Source of the DNA: Tomocerus qinae
Lineage: Eukaryota > Arthropoda > Collembola > Entomobryomorpha > Tomoceridae
NCBI GenBank assembly: GCA_020055645.1
Contig: JAECZT010000006.1
Coordinates: 1,922,001 to 1,986,000 of the forward strand
Length of the DNA: 64,000 bases
Direction of reading: 5' to 3'
Every line of letters starts with the position of its first letter. The stretch's first letter is position 1. The notes beneath the pieces are model-generated. The model was not told the origin of the DNA, did not search any database, and saw only the letters and a list, made by a program, of their open reading frames with translations. Below, piece after piece: positions 1 through 9,894 of this stretch. A program made the translations under genes and the position numbers.

Positions 1-76
1 CTTGTACGAGGCGACAAATAATTTTTGTAATATAACATTTATAAAGACTAGACACTTGAAAAAAATCATTTTTTTT

Positions 77-311
77 GAGCTTGTACGAGGGGACCAAAAA
101 CATTTGTAATATAACATTTATAAAGACTAGACACTTGAAAAAAATCATTTTTTTGAACTTGCACGAGAGGATAAATAATTTTTGTAATATAACATTTATA
201 AAGACTAGACACTTGAAAAAAATCATTTTTTTGAGCTTGTACGAGGCGAAAAATAATTTTTGTAATATAACATTTATAAAGACTAGACACTTGAAAAAAA
301 TCATTTTTTTT
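77..311. repeat. B2-D-A trimer cassette, copy 1
   Basis: Three monomers in fixed order: B2 (box GGACCAAAAACATTTG) at 77, D (GAACTTGCACGAGAGG followed by ATAAATAATT) at 155, and A at 233. The D monomer differs from the array at several linked sites (GAAC for GAGC, GCAC for GTAC, GAGAGG for GAGGGG). The same order with the same D alleles recurs at 1323 and 2513. Related B2-D-A runs with partly reverted D alleles lie near 4.9, 5.7, 7.4, 8.1, 9.4, 12.5 and 17.7 kb. This marks block-wise duplication, not independent mutation. Confidence 0.85.
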
Positions 312-579
312 GAGCTTGTACGAGGGGACCCAAAACATTTGTAATATAACATTTATAAAGACTAGACACTTGAAAAAAATCATTTTTTTGAGCTTGTACG
401 AGGGGACCCAAAACATTTGTAATATAACATTTATAAAGACTAGACACTTGAAAAAAATCATTTTTTTGAGCTTGTACGAGGCGAAAAATAATTTTTGTAA
501 TATAACATTTATAAAGACTAGACACTTGAAAAAAATCATTTTTTTGAGCTTGTACGAGGCGAAAAATAATTTTTGTAAT

Positions 580-587
580 ATAACATT
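580..587. repeat. Left target-site duplication, ATAACATT
   Basis: The 8 bp ATAACATT lie directly left of the inserted element and are repeated exactly at 812-819. In uninterrupted monomers this octamer occurs once, within TAATATAACATTTAT, so the empty site can be read from hundreds of neighbouring copies. The duplication is therefore real and not a chance match. An 8-bp duplication is the length made by hAT-type (also P and Merlin-type) transposases. Confidence 0.93.
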
Positions 588-634
588 CAAGGTACTTTAA
601 ATACCATGGCGACCTAACAAGGTATGCTGATAGT
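588..634 (+). repeat. Left terminal inverted repeat of the MITE
   Basis: It starts CAAGGTACTTTAAAT and ends GGTATGCTGATAGT. It is the inverse of 761-811 except that the right copy has 4 extra bases in the TTTAAAT region and one substitution (ACCATGGCG here, ACCATGACG in the right end read inversely). The near-identity suggests limited decay since insertion. Confidence 0.93.
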
Positions 635-649
635 GGGGATTGAAATTCA

Positions 650-668
650 CTCAGAACCACTTATGGGG
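650..668 (+). repeat. Subterminal inverted repeat of the MITE, left arm
   Basis: This 19-bp arm, beginning CTCAGAACCACT, is the inverse of 728-746 with one mismatch (CACTTATG against CACTAATG). It is separated from the terminal repeat by about 15 unmatched bases. It extends the foldback potential of the element and is typical of MITEs with internal palindromic structure. Confidence 0.85.
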
Positions 669-727
669 GAAACGTACAGGCGTCCCCATGCCATTGAGTA
701 ATACTCTATGGCTCCTTCTCCTTTGAT

Positions 728-746
728 CCCCATTAGTGGTTCTGAG
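728..746 (-). repeat. Subterminal inverted repeat of the MITE, right arm
   Basis: Reads CCCCATTAGTGGTTCTGAG and pairs with 650-668 with one mismatch. The same sequence is retained in the truncated copy at 2nd position in the window (within 1954-2057). Confidence 0.85.
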
Positions 747-760
747 AGATTTTTTTAAAA

Positions 761-811
761 ACTATCAGCATACCTTGTTAGGTCGTCATGGTATTTATTT
801 AAAGTACCTTG
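761..811 (-). repeat. Right terminal inverted repeat of the MITE
   Basis: Starts ACTATCAGCATACC and ends AAAGTACCTTG at base 811, directly before the second ATAACATT. It is the inverse of 588-634, with a 4-bp longer A/T stretch near the outer end. Confidence 0.93.
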
Positions 812-819
812 ATAACATT
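812..819. repeat. Right target-site duplication, ATAACATT
   Basis: Exact second copy of 580-587. After it the interrupted monomer resumes in phase with TATAAAGACTAG, so the insertion added the element plus 8 bp and deleted nothing. Confidence 0.93.
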
Positions 820-1322
820 TATAAAGACTAGACACTTGAAAAAAATCATTTTTTTTGAGCTTGTACGAGGGGACTAATAATTTTTGTAGCATAACATTTA
901 TAAAGACTAGACACTTGAAAAAAATCATTTTTTGAGCTTGTACGAGGGGACCCAAAACATTTGTAATATAACATTTATAAAGACTAGACACTTGAAAAAA
1001 ATCATTTTTTGAGCTTGTACGAGGGGACCCAAAACATTTGTAATATAACATTTATAAAGACTAGACACTTGAAAAAAATCATTTTTTTGAGCTTGTACGA
1101 GGCGAAAAATAATTTTTGTAATATAACATTTATAAAGACTAGACACTTGAAAAAAATCATTTTTTTGAGCTTGTACGAGGCGAAAAATAATTTTTGTAAT
1201 ATAACATTTATAAAGACTAGACACTTGAAAAAAATCATTTTTTTTAACTTGTACGAGGCGACAAATAATTTTTGTAATATAACATTTATAAAGACTAGAC
1301 ACTTGAAAAAAATCATTTTTTT

Positions 1323-1555
1323 GAGCTTGTACGAGGGGACCAAAAACATTTGTAATATAACATTTATAAAGACTAGACACTTGAAAAAAATCATTTTTTT
1401 GAACTTGCACGAGAGGATAAATAATTTTTGTAATATAACATTTATAAAGACTAGACACTTGAAAAAAATCATTTTTTTGAGCTTGTACGAGGCGAAAAAT
1501 AATTTTTGTAATATAACATTTATAAAGACTAGACACTTGAAAAAAATCATTTTTT
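1323..1555. repeat. B2-D-A trimer cassette, copy 2
   Basis: Same order and same linked D alleles (GAACTTGCAC, GAGAGGATAAAT) as the cassette at 77-311. B2 is at 1323, D at 1401 and A at 1479. It lies 1246 bp from the first copy, with the MITE insertion between them. Confidence 0.85.
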
Positions 1556-1867
1556 GAGCTTGTACGAGGGGACCCAAAACATTTGTAATATAACATTTAT
1601 AAAGACTAGACACTTGAAAAAAATCATTTTTTTGAGCTTGTACGAGGGGACCCAAAACATTTGTAATATAACATTTATAAAGACTAGACACTTGAAAAAA
1701 ATCATTTTTTTGAGCTTGTACGAGGCGAAAAATAATTTTTGTAATATAACATTTATAAAGACTAGACACTTGAAAAAAATCATTTTTTTGAGCTTGTACG
1801 AGGCGAAAAATAATTTTTGTAATATAACATTTATAAAGACTAGACACTTGAAAAAAATCATTTTTTT

Positions 1868-1944
1868 GAGCTTGTACGAGGAGACCACAAACCTTAGTAA
1901 TATAACATTGATAAAGACTAGACACTTGAAAAAAATCATTTTTT
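1868..1944. repeat. Rare E-type monomer, copy 1
   Basis: Box reads GGAGACCACAAACCTTAGTA instead of the usual forms, and the monomer also has AACATTGATAAAG for AACATTTATAAAG. E-type units with CCTTAG occur only four times that I can see (1868, 9817, 20235, 21248), so they are useful markers of duplication. This copy lies directly before the truncated MITE. Confidence 0.85.
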
Positions 1945-1953
1945 GAGCTTGTA

Positions 1954-2057
1954 CCCCATGCCATTGAGTAATACTCTATGGCTCCTTCTCCTTTGATCCC
2001 CATTAGTGGTTCTGAGACACTTTTTTAAAAACTATCAGCATACCTTGTTGAGGTCGT
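1954..2057. mobile_element. Truncated fragment (about 104 bp) of the same MITE, right half only
   Basis: The segment from CCCCATGCC to GGTCGT matches 684-787 of the complete element. I see two substitutions (GAGACAC for GAGAGAT) and one inserted G (CTTGTTGAGG for CTTGTTAGG). The left terminal repeat and the outer end of the right one are missing, so it did not arise by simple transposition. The satellite stops at GTAC (1951-1954) and resumes at GTAC (2056-2059). The fragment thus sits between two copies of the 4-bp GTAC found in every monomer. It may have been moved by non-homologous repair or unequal exchange from the full copy 1.1 kb away. Confidence 0.88.
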
Positions 2058-2122
2058 ACGAGGGTAATTTATTGTAATATAACATTTATAAAGACTAGAC
2101 ACTTGAAAAAAATCATTTTTTT
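2056..2122. repeat. Damaged monomer at the right junction of the MITE fragment
   Basis: After the fragment the satellite resumes with GTACGAGGGTAATTTATTG instead of a standard box, and is about 5 bp short before normal sequence returns at TAATATAAC. This is the only monomer with this box. It probably records the repair event that placed the fragment. Confidence 0.8.
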
Positions 2123-2431
2123 GAGCTTGTACGAGGGGACTAATAATTTTTGTAATATAACATTTATAAAGACTAGACACTTGAAAAAAATCATTTTTTG
2201 AGCTTGTACGAGGGGACCCAAAACATTTGTAATATAACATTTATAAAGACTAGACACTTGAAAAAAATCATTTTTTGAGCTTGTACGAGGGGACCCAAAA
2301 CATTTGTAATATAACATTTATAAAGACTAGACACTTGAAAAAAATCATTTTTTGAGCTTGTACGAGGGGACCCAAAACATTTGTAATATAACATTTATAA
2401 AGACTAGACACTTGAAAAAAATCATTTTTTT

Positions 2432-2512
2432 GAGCTTGTACGAGGGGACCCAAAACAATTTTTGTAATATAACATTTATAAAGACTAGACACTTGAAAAA
2501 AATCATTTTTTT
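2432..2512. repeat. Hybrid B1/A monomer, 81 bp
   Basis: The box begins as B1 (GGACCCAAAACA) and ends as A (ATTTTTG), giving a unit 3 bp longer than standard. It looks like an exchange within the variable box between a B1 and an A monomer, or a small insertion. The length keeps the 3-bp periodicity by chance. Confidence 0.75.
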
Positions 2513-2746
2513 GAGCTTGTACGAGGGGACCAAAAACATTTGTAATATAACATTTATAAAGACTAGACACTTGAAAAAAATCATTTTTTTGAACTTGCAC
2601 GAGAGGATAAATAATTTTTGTAATATAACATTTATAAAGACTAGACACTTGAAAAAAATCATTTTTTTGAGCTTGTACGAGGCGAAAAATAATTTTTGTA
2701 ATATAACATTTATAAAGACTAGACACTTGAAAAAAATCATTTTTTT
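2513..2746. repeat. B2-D-A trimer cassette, copy 3
   Basis: B2 at 2513, D at 2591 with GAACTTGCAC and GAGAGGATAAAT, A at 2669. Same linked alleles as copies 1 and 2. Later relatives around 5.7, 9.4 and 12.5 kb keep GAGAGGATAAAT but have GAGCTTGTAC. Those near 4.9, 8.1 and 17.7 kb have GAGGGGATAAAT. Confidence 0.85.
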
Positions 2747-5700
2747 GAGCTTGTACGAGGCGAAAAATAATTTTTGTAGCATAACATTTATAAAGACTAG
2801 ACACTTGAAAAAAATCATTTTTTGAGCTTGTACGAGGGGACCCAAAACATTTGTAATATAACATTTATAAAGACTAGACACTTGAAAAAAATCATTTTTT
2901 TGAGCTTGTACGAGGCGAAAAATAATTTTTGTAATATAACATTTATAAAGACTAGACACTTGAAAAAAATCATTTTTTTGAGCTTGTACGAGGCGAAAAA
3001 TAATTTTTGTAATATAACATTTATAAAGACTAGACACTTGAAAAAAATCATTTTTTGAGCTTGTACGAGGGGACCCAAAACATTTGTAATATAACATTTA
3101 TAAAGACTAGACACTTGAAAAAAATCATTTTTTTGAGCTTGTACGAGGCGAAAAATAATTTTTGTAATATAACATTTATAAAGACTAGACACTTGAAAAA
3201 AATCATTTTTTGAGCTTGTACGAGGGGACCCAAAACATTTGTAATATAACATTTATAAAGACTAGACACTTGAAAAAAATCATTTTTTGAGCTTGTACGA
3301 GGGGACCCAAAACATTTGTAATATAACATTTATAAAGACTAGACACTTGAAAAAAATCATTTTTTTGAGCTTGTACGAGGGGACCCAAAACATTTGTAAT
3401 ATAACATTTATAAAGACTAGACACTTGAAAAAAATCATTTTTTTGAGCTTGTACGAGGGGACCTAAAACATTTGTAATATAACATTTATAAAGACTAGAC
3501 ACTTGAAAAAAATCATTTTTTTGAGCTTGTACGAGGCGAAAAATAATTTTTGTAATATAACATTTATAAAGACTAGACACTTGAAAAAAATCATTTTTTT
3601 GAGCTTGTACGAGGGGACCCAAAACATTTGTAATATAACATTTATAAAGACTAGACACTTGAAAAAAATCATTTTTTTGAGCTTGTACGAGGCGAAAAAT
3701 AATTTTTGTAATATAACATTTATAAAGACTAGACACTTGAAAAAAATCATTTTTTGAGCTTGTACGAGGGGACTAATAATTTTTGTAATATAACATTTAT
3801 AAAGACTAGACACTTGAAAAAAATCATTTTTTTGAGCTTGTACGAGGGGACCCAAAACATTTGTAATATAACATTTATAAAGACTAGACACTTGAAAAAA
3901 ATCATTTTTTTGAGCTTGTACGAGGCGAAAAATAATTTTTGTAATATAACATTTATAAAGACTAGACACTTGAAAAAAATCATTTTTTTGAGCTTGTACG
4001 AGGCGAAAAATAATTTTTGTAATATAACATTTATAAAGACTAGACACTTGAAAAAAATCATTTTTTTGAGCTTGTACGAGGGGACTAATAATTTTTGTAA
4101 TATAACATTTATAAAGACTAGACACTTGAAAAAAATCATTTTTTGAGCTTGTACGAGGGGACCCAAAACATTTGTAATATAACATTTATAAAGACTAGAC
4201 ACTTGAAAAAAATCATTTTTTTGAGCTTGTACGAGGGGACCCAAAACATTTGTAATATAACATTTATAAAGACTAGACACTTGAAAAAAATCATTTTTTT
4301 GAGCTTGTACGAGGGGACCCAAAACATTTGTAATATAACATTTATAAAGACTAGACACTTGAAAAAAATCATTTTTTTGAGCTTGTACGAGGCGAAAAAT
4401 AATTTTTGTAATATAACATTTATAAAGACTAGACACTTGAAAAAAATCATTTTTTTGAGCTTGTACGAGGCGAAAAATAATTTTTGTAATATAACATTTA
4501 TAAAGACTAGACACTTGAAAAAAATCATTTTTTTGAGCTTGTACGAGGCGAAAAACAATTTTTGTAATATAACATTTATAAAGACTAGACACTTGAAAAA
4601 AATCATTTTTTTGAGCTTGTACGAGGCGAAAAATAATTTTTGTAATATAACATTTATAAAGACTAGACACTTGAAAAAAATCATTTTTTGAGCTTGTACG
4701 AGGGGACCCAAAACATTTGTAATATAACATTTATAAAGACTAGACACTTGAAAAAAATCATTTTTTTGAGCTTGTACGAGGCGAAAAATAATTTTTGTAA
4801 TATAACATTTATAAAGACTAGACACTTGAAAAAAATCATTTTTTTGAGCTTGTACGAGGCGAAAAATAATTTTTGTAATATAACATTTATAAAGACTAGA
4901 CACTTGAAAAAAATCATTTTTTTGAGCTTGTACGAGGGGACCAAAAACATTTGTAATATAACATTTATAAAGACTAGACACTTGAAAAAAATCATTTTTT
5001 TGAGCTTGTACGAGGGGATAAATAATTTTTGTAATATAACATTTATAAAGACTAGACACTTGAAAAAAATCATTTTTTTGAGCTTGTACGAGGCGAAAAA
5101 TAATTTTTGTAATATAACATTTATAAAGACTAGACACTTGAAAAAAATCATTTTTTGAGCTTGTACGAGGGGACCCAAAACATTTGTAATATAACATTTA
5201 TAAAGACTAGACACTTGAAAAAAATCATTTTTTGAGCTTGTACGAGGGGACCCAAAACATTTGTAATATAACATTTATAAAGACTAGACACTTGAAAAAA
5301 ATCATTTTTTTGAGCTTGTACGAGGCGAAAAATAATTTTTGTAATATAACATTTATAAAGACTAGACACTTGAAAAAAATCATTTTTTTGAGCTTGTACG
5401 AGGGGACTAATAATTTTTGTAATATAACATTTATAAAGACTAGACACTTGAAAAAAATCATTTTTTTGAGCTTGTACGAGGGGACCCAAAACATTTGTAA
5501 TATAACATTTATAAAGACTAGACACTTGAAAAAAATCATTTTTTTGAGCTTGTACGAGGGGACCCAAAACATTTGTAATATAACATTTATAAAGACTAGA
5601 CACTTGAAAAAAATCATTTTTTTGAGCTTGTACGAGGCGAAAAATAATTTTTGTAATATAACATTTATAAAGACTAGACACTTGAAAAAAATCATTTTTT

Positions 5701-6632
5701 GAGCTTGTACGAGGGGACCAAAAACATTTGTAATATAACATTTATAAAGACTAGACACTTGAAAAAAATCATTTTTTTGAGCTTGTACGAGAGGATAAAT
5801 AATTTTTGTAATATAACATTTATAAAGACTAGACACTTGAAAAAAATCATTTTTTTGAGCTTGTACGAGGCGAAAAATAATTTTTGTAATATAACATTTA
5901 TAAAGACTAGACACTTGAAAAAAATCATTTTTTGAGCTTGTACGAGGGGACCCAAAACATTTGTAATATAACATTTATAAAGACTAGACACTTGAAAAAA
6001 ATCATTTTTTTGAGCTTGTACGAGGGGACCCAAAACATTTGTAATATAACATTTATAAAGACTAGACACTTGAAAAAAATCATTTTTTTGAGCTTGTACG
6101 AGGCGAAAAATAATTTTTGTAATATAACATTTATAAAGACTAGACACTTGAAAAAAATCATTTTTTTGAGCTTGTACGAGGGGACTAATAATTTTTGTAA
6201 TATAACATTTATAAAGACTAGACACTTGAAAAAAATCATTTTTTGAGCTTGTACGAGGGGACCCAAAACATTTGTAATATAACATTTATAAAGACTAGAC
6301 ACTTGAAAAAAATCATTTTTTGAGCTTGTACGAGGGGACCCAAAATATTTGTAATATAACATTTATAAAGACTAGACACTTGAAAAAAATCATTTTTTTG
6401 AGCTTGTACGAGGGGACCCAAAACATTTGTAATATAACATTTATAAAGACTAGACACTTGAAAAAAATCATTTTTTTGAGCTTGTACGAGGGGACCCAAA
6501 ACATTTGTAATATAACATTTATAAAGACTAGACACTTGAAAAAAATCATTTTTTTGAGCTTGTACGAGGGGACCAAAAACATTTGTAATATAACATTTAT
6601 AAAGACTAGACACTTGAAAAAAATCATTTTTT

Positions 6633-6711
6633 GAGCTTGTACGAGGGGACCCAAATCATTTTGTAATATAACATTTATAAAGACTAGACACTTGAAAAAA
6701 ATCATTTTTTT
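6633..6711. repeat. Aberrant B-type monomer, 79 bp
   Basis: The box reads GGACCCAAATCATTTTG, one base longer than B1 with a local change. It is a singleton in domain I. Confidence 0.7.
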
Positions 6712-9700
6712 GAGCTTGTACGAGGGGACCCAAAACATTTGTAATATAACATTTATAAAGACTAGACACTTGAAAAAAATCATTTTTTTGAGCTTGTACG
6801 AGGCGAAAAATAATTTTTGTAATATAACATTTATAAAGACTAGACACTTGAAAAAAATCATTTTTTTGAGCTTGTACGAGGGGACCCAAAACATTTGTAA
6901 TATAACATTTATAAAGACTAGACACTTGAAAAAAATCATTTTTTTGAGCTTGTACGAGGCGAAAAATAATTTTTGTAATATAACATTTATAAAGACTAGA
7001 CACTTGAAAAAAATCATTTTTTTGAGCTTGTACGAGGCGAAAAATAATTTTTGTAATATAACATTTATAAAGACTAGACACTTGAAAAAAATCATTTTTT
7101 TGAGCTTGTACGAGGGGACTAATAATTTTTGTAATATAACATTTATAAAGACTAGACACTTGAAAAAATCATTTTTTTGAGCTTGTACGAGGGGACCCAA
7201 AACATTTGTAATATAACATTTATAAAGACTAGACACTTGAAAAAAATCATTTTTTTGAGCTTGTACGAGGGGAAAAATAATTTTTGTAATATAACATTTA
7301 TAAAGACTAGACACTTGAAAAAAATCATTTTTTGAGCTTGTACGAGGGGACCCAAAACATTTGTAATATAACATTTATAAAGACTAGACACTTGAAAAAA
7401 ATCATTTTTTTGAGCTTGTACGAGGGGACCAAAAACATTTGTAATATAACATTTATAAAGACTAGACACTTGAAAAAAATCATTTTTTGAACTTGCACGA
7501 GAGGATAAATAATTTTTGTAATATAACATTTATAAAGACTAGACACTTGAAAAAAATCATTTTTTTGAGCTTGTACGAGGGGACCCAAAACATTTGTAAT
7601 ATAACATTTATAAAGACTAGACACTTGAAAAAAATCATTTTTTTGAGCTTGTACGAGGCGAAAAATAATTTTTGTAATATAACATTTATAAAGACTAGAC
7701 ACTTGAAAAAAATCATTTTTTGAGCTTGTACGAGGGGACCTAAAACATTTGTAATATAACATTTATAAAGACTAGACACTTGAAAAAAATCATTTTTTTG
7801 AGCTTGTACGAGGCGAAAAATAATTTTTGTAATATAACATTTATAAAGACTAGACACTTGAAAAAAATCATTTTTTGAGCTTGTACGAGGGGACCCAAAA
7901 CATTTGTAATATAACATTTATAAAGACTAGACACTTGAAAAAAATCATTTTTTGAGCTTGTACGAGGCGAAAAATAATTTTTGTAATATAACATTTATAA
8001 AGACTAGACACTTGAAAAAAATCATTTTTTTGAGCTTGTACGAGGCGAAAAATAATTTTTGTAATATAACATTTATAAAGACTAGACACTTGAAAAAAAT
8101 CATTTTTTGAGCTTGTACGAGGGGACCAAAAACATTTGTAATATAACATTTATAAAGACTAGACACTTGAAAAAAATCATTTTTTGAGCTTGTACGAGGG
8201 GATAAATAATTTTTGTAATATAACATTTATAAAGACTAGACACTTGAAAAAAATCATTTTTTTGAGCTTGTACGAGGCGAAAAATAATTTTTGTAATATA
8301 ACATTTATAAAGACTAGACACTTGAAAAAAATCATTTTTTTTGAGCTTGTACGAGGGGACCCAAAACATTTGTAATATAACATTTATAAAGACTAGACAC
8401 TTGAAAAAAATCATTTTTTTGAGCTTGTACGAGGGGACCCAAAACATTTGTAATATAACATTTATAAAGACTAGACACTTGAAAAAAATCATTTTTTGAG
8501 CTTGTACGAGGGGACCAAAAACATTTGTAATATAACATTTATAAAGACTAGACACTTGAAAAAAATCATTTTTTTGAGCTTGTACGAGGCGAAAAATAAT
8601 TTTTGTAATATAACATTTATAAAGACTAGACACTTGAAAAAAATCATTTTTTGAGCTTGTACGAGGGGACCCAAAACATTTGTAATATAACATTTATAAA
8701 GACTAGACACTTGAAAAAAATCATTTTTTTGAGCTTGTACGAGGCGAAAAATAATTTTTGTAATATAACATTTATAAAGACTAGACACTTGAAAAAAATC
8801 ATTTTTTTGAGCTTGTACGAGGCGAAAAATAATTTTTGTAATATAACATTTATAAAGACTAGACACTTGAAAAAAATCATTTTTTGAGCTTGTACGAGGG
8901 GACCCAAAACATTTGTAATATAACATTTATAAAGACTAGACACTTGAAAAAAATCATTTTTTGAGCTTGTACGAGGGGACCCAAAACATTTGTAATATAA
9001 CATTTATAAAGACTAGACACTTGAAAAAAATCATTTTTTTGAGCTTGTACGAGGCGAAAAATAATTTTTGTAATATAACATTTATAAAGACTAGACACTT
9101 GAAAAAAATCATTTTTTTGAGCTTGTACGAGGCGAAAAATAATTTTTGTAATATAACATTTATAAAGACTAGACACTTGAAAAAAATCATTTTTTGAGCT
9201 TGTACGAGGGGACCCAAAACATTTGTAATATAACATTTATAAAGACTAGACACTTGAAAAAAATCATTTTTTTGAGCTTGTACGAGGCGAAAAATAATTT
9301 TTGTAATATAACATTTATAAAGACTAGACACTTGAAAAAAATCATTTTTTTGAGCTTGTACGAGGCGAAAAATAATTTTTGTAATATAACATTTATAAAG
9401 ACTAGACACTTGAAAAAAATCATTTTTTTGAGCTTGTACGAGGGGACCAAAAACATTTGTAATATAACATTTATAAAGACTAGACACTTGAAAAAAATCA
9501 TTTTTTGAGCTTGTACGAGAGGATAAATAATTTTTGTAATATAACATTTATAAAGACTAGACACTTGAAAAAAATCATTTTTTTGAGCTTGTACGAGGCG
9601 AAAAATAATTTTTGTAATATAACATTTATAAAGACTAGACACTTGAAAAAAATCATTTTTTGAGCTTGCACGAGGGGACCCAAAACATTTGTAATATAAC

Positions 9701-9816
9701 ATTTATAAAGACTAGACACTTGAAAAAAATCATTTTTTGAGCTTGTACGAGGGGACTAATAATTTTTGTAATATAACATTTATAAAGACTAGACACTTGA
9801 AAAAAATCATTTTTTT

Positions 9817-9894
9817 GAGCTTGTACGAGGAGACCAAAAACCTTAGTAATATAACATTTATAAAGACTAGACACTTGAAAAAAATCATTTTTTT
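9817..9894. repeat. Rare E-type monomer, copy 2
   Basis: Box GGAGACCAAAAACCTTAG, followed by a standard A monomer and preceded by a C monomer. It shares CCTTAG with the units at 1868, 20235 and 21248. Confidence 0.8.

Larger units (their letters stand above)
1..587. repeat. 78-bp satellite array, segment Ia (left of the transposon)
   Basis: The window opens inside a monomer, at its fourth base, and runs through about seven and a half tandem copies of the 78-bp satellite. Box states in order are A-like, B2, D, A, B1, B1, A and A; the last monomer is cut by the inserted element after ATAACATT. The conserved parts (GAGCTTGTACGAGG, TAATATAACATTTAT, A7-TCA-T7) are nearly identical in all copies. 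Some T tracts have 8 T, as before 77 and 312. The array clearly continues to the left of the window. No gene is present; open frames here are repeat read-through. Confidence 0.98.
588..811. mobile_element. Complete hAT-like MITE (224 bp, non-autonomous) inserted in a satellite monomer
   Basis: A 224-bp segment unrelated to the satellite interrupts one A-type monomer. It begins CAAGGTACTTTAAAT and ends with the inverse of that sequence, finishing GTACCTTG. The terminal inverted repeats are 588-634 (47 bp) and 761-811 (51 bp). Aligned, they differ by one 4-bp indel and one substitution. A second inverted pair lies inside (650-668 and 728-746), so most of the element could fold back around a loop at about 669-727. 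It is flanked by a perfect 8-bp duplication, ATAACATT. There is no plausible transposase frame, so it would depend on an enzyme supplied elsewhere. The CAAGG terminus fits the YARNG terminus described for hAT elements, and 8 bp fits hAT; Merlin or P-type families are less likely alternatives. Orientation is arbitrary. Boundaries are firm; the family assignment is inference. Confidence 0.9.
820..1953. repeat. 78-bp satellite array, segment Ib (between the two element copies)
   Basis: About 14.5 tandem monomers. It begins with the right half of the monomer split by the MITE and ends inside a monomer at GAGCTTGTAC, where the truncated element begins. Monomers include a C type with GTAGCATAAC near 880, several B1 and A units, a B2-D-A cassette at 1323 and an E type at 1868. 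Several 77-bp units have a T6 tract. No gene-like feature is present. Confidence 0.98.

Noticed and set aside
14..30. Prokaryotic ribosome binding sites (GAGG, GGGG) ahead of open frames
   Set aside because: GAGG is a fixed part of each monomer and is not positioned before any credible start codon.
588..811. Retroelement or solo LTR as the identity of the insert
   Set aside because: The ends are inverted, not direct, repeats. There is no TG...CA terminus, primer site or poly-A, and the target duplication is 8 bp.
1009..1557. Plus-strand repeat frames with TTG starts as short repetitive proteins
   Set aside because: Each begins after and ends at a 77-bp unit, where T6 creates TGA. There is no start context, no unique sequence and no sign of codon-level constraint.
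1951..2059. GTAC duplication around the truncated fragment as a 4-bp transposon target duplication
   Set aside because: The fragment lacks both true element ends, and GTAC is present in every monomer. Rejoining at short homology explains it better.
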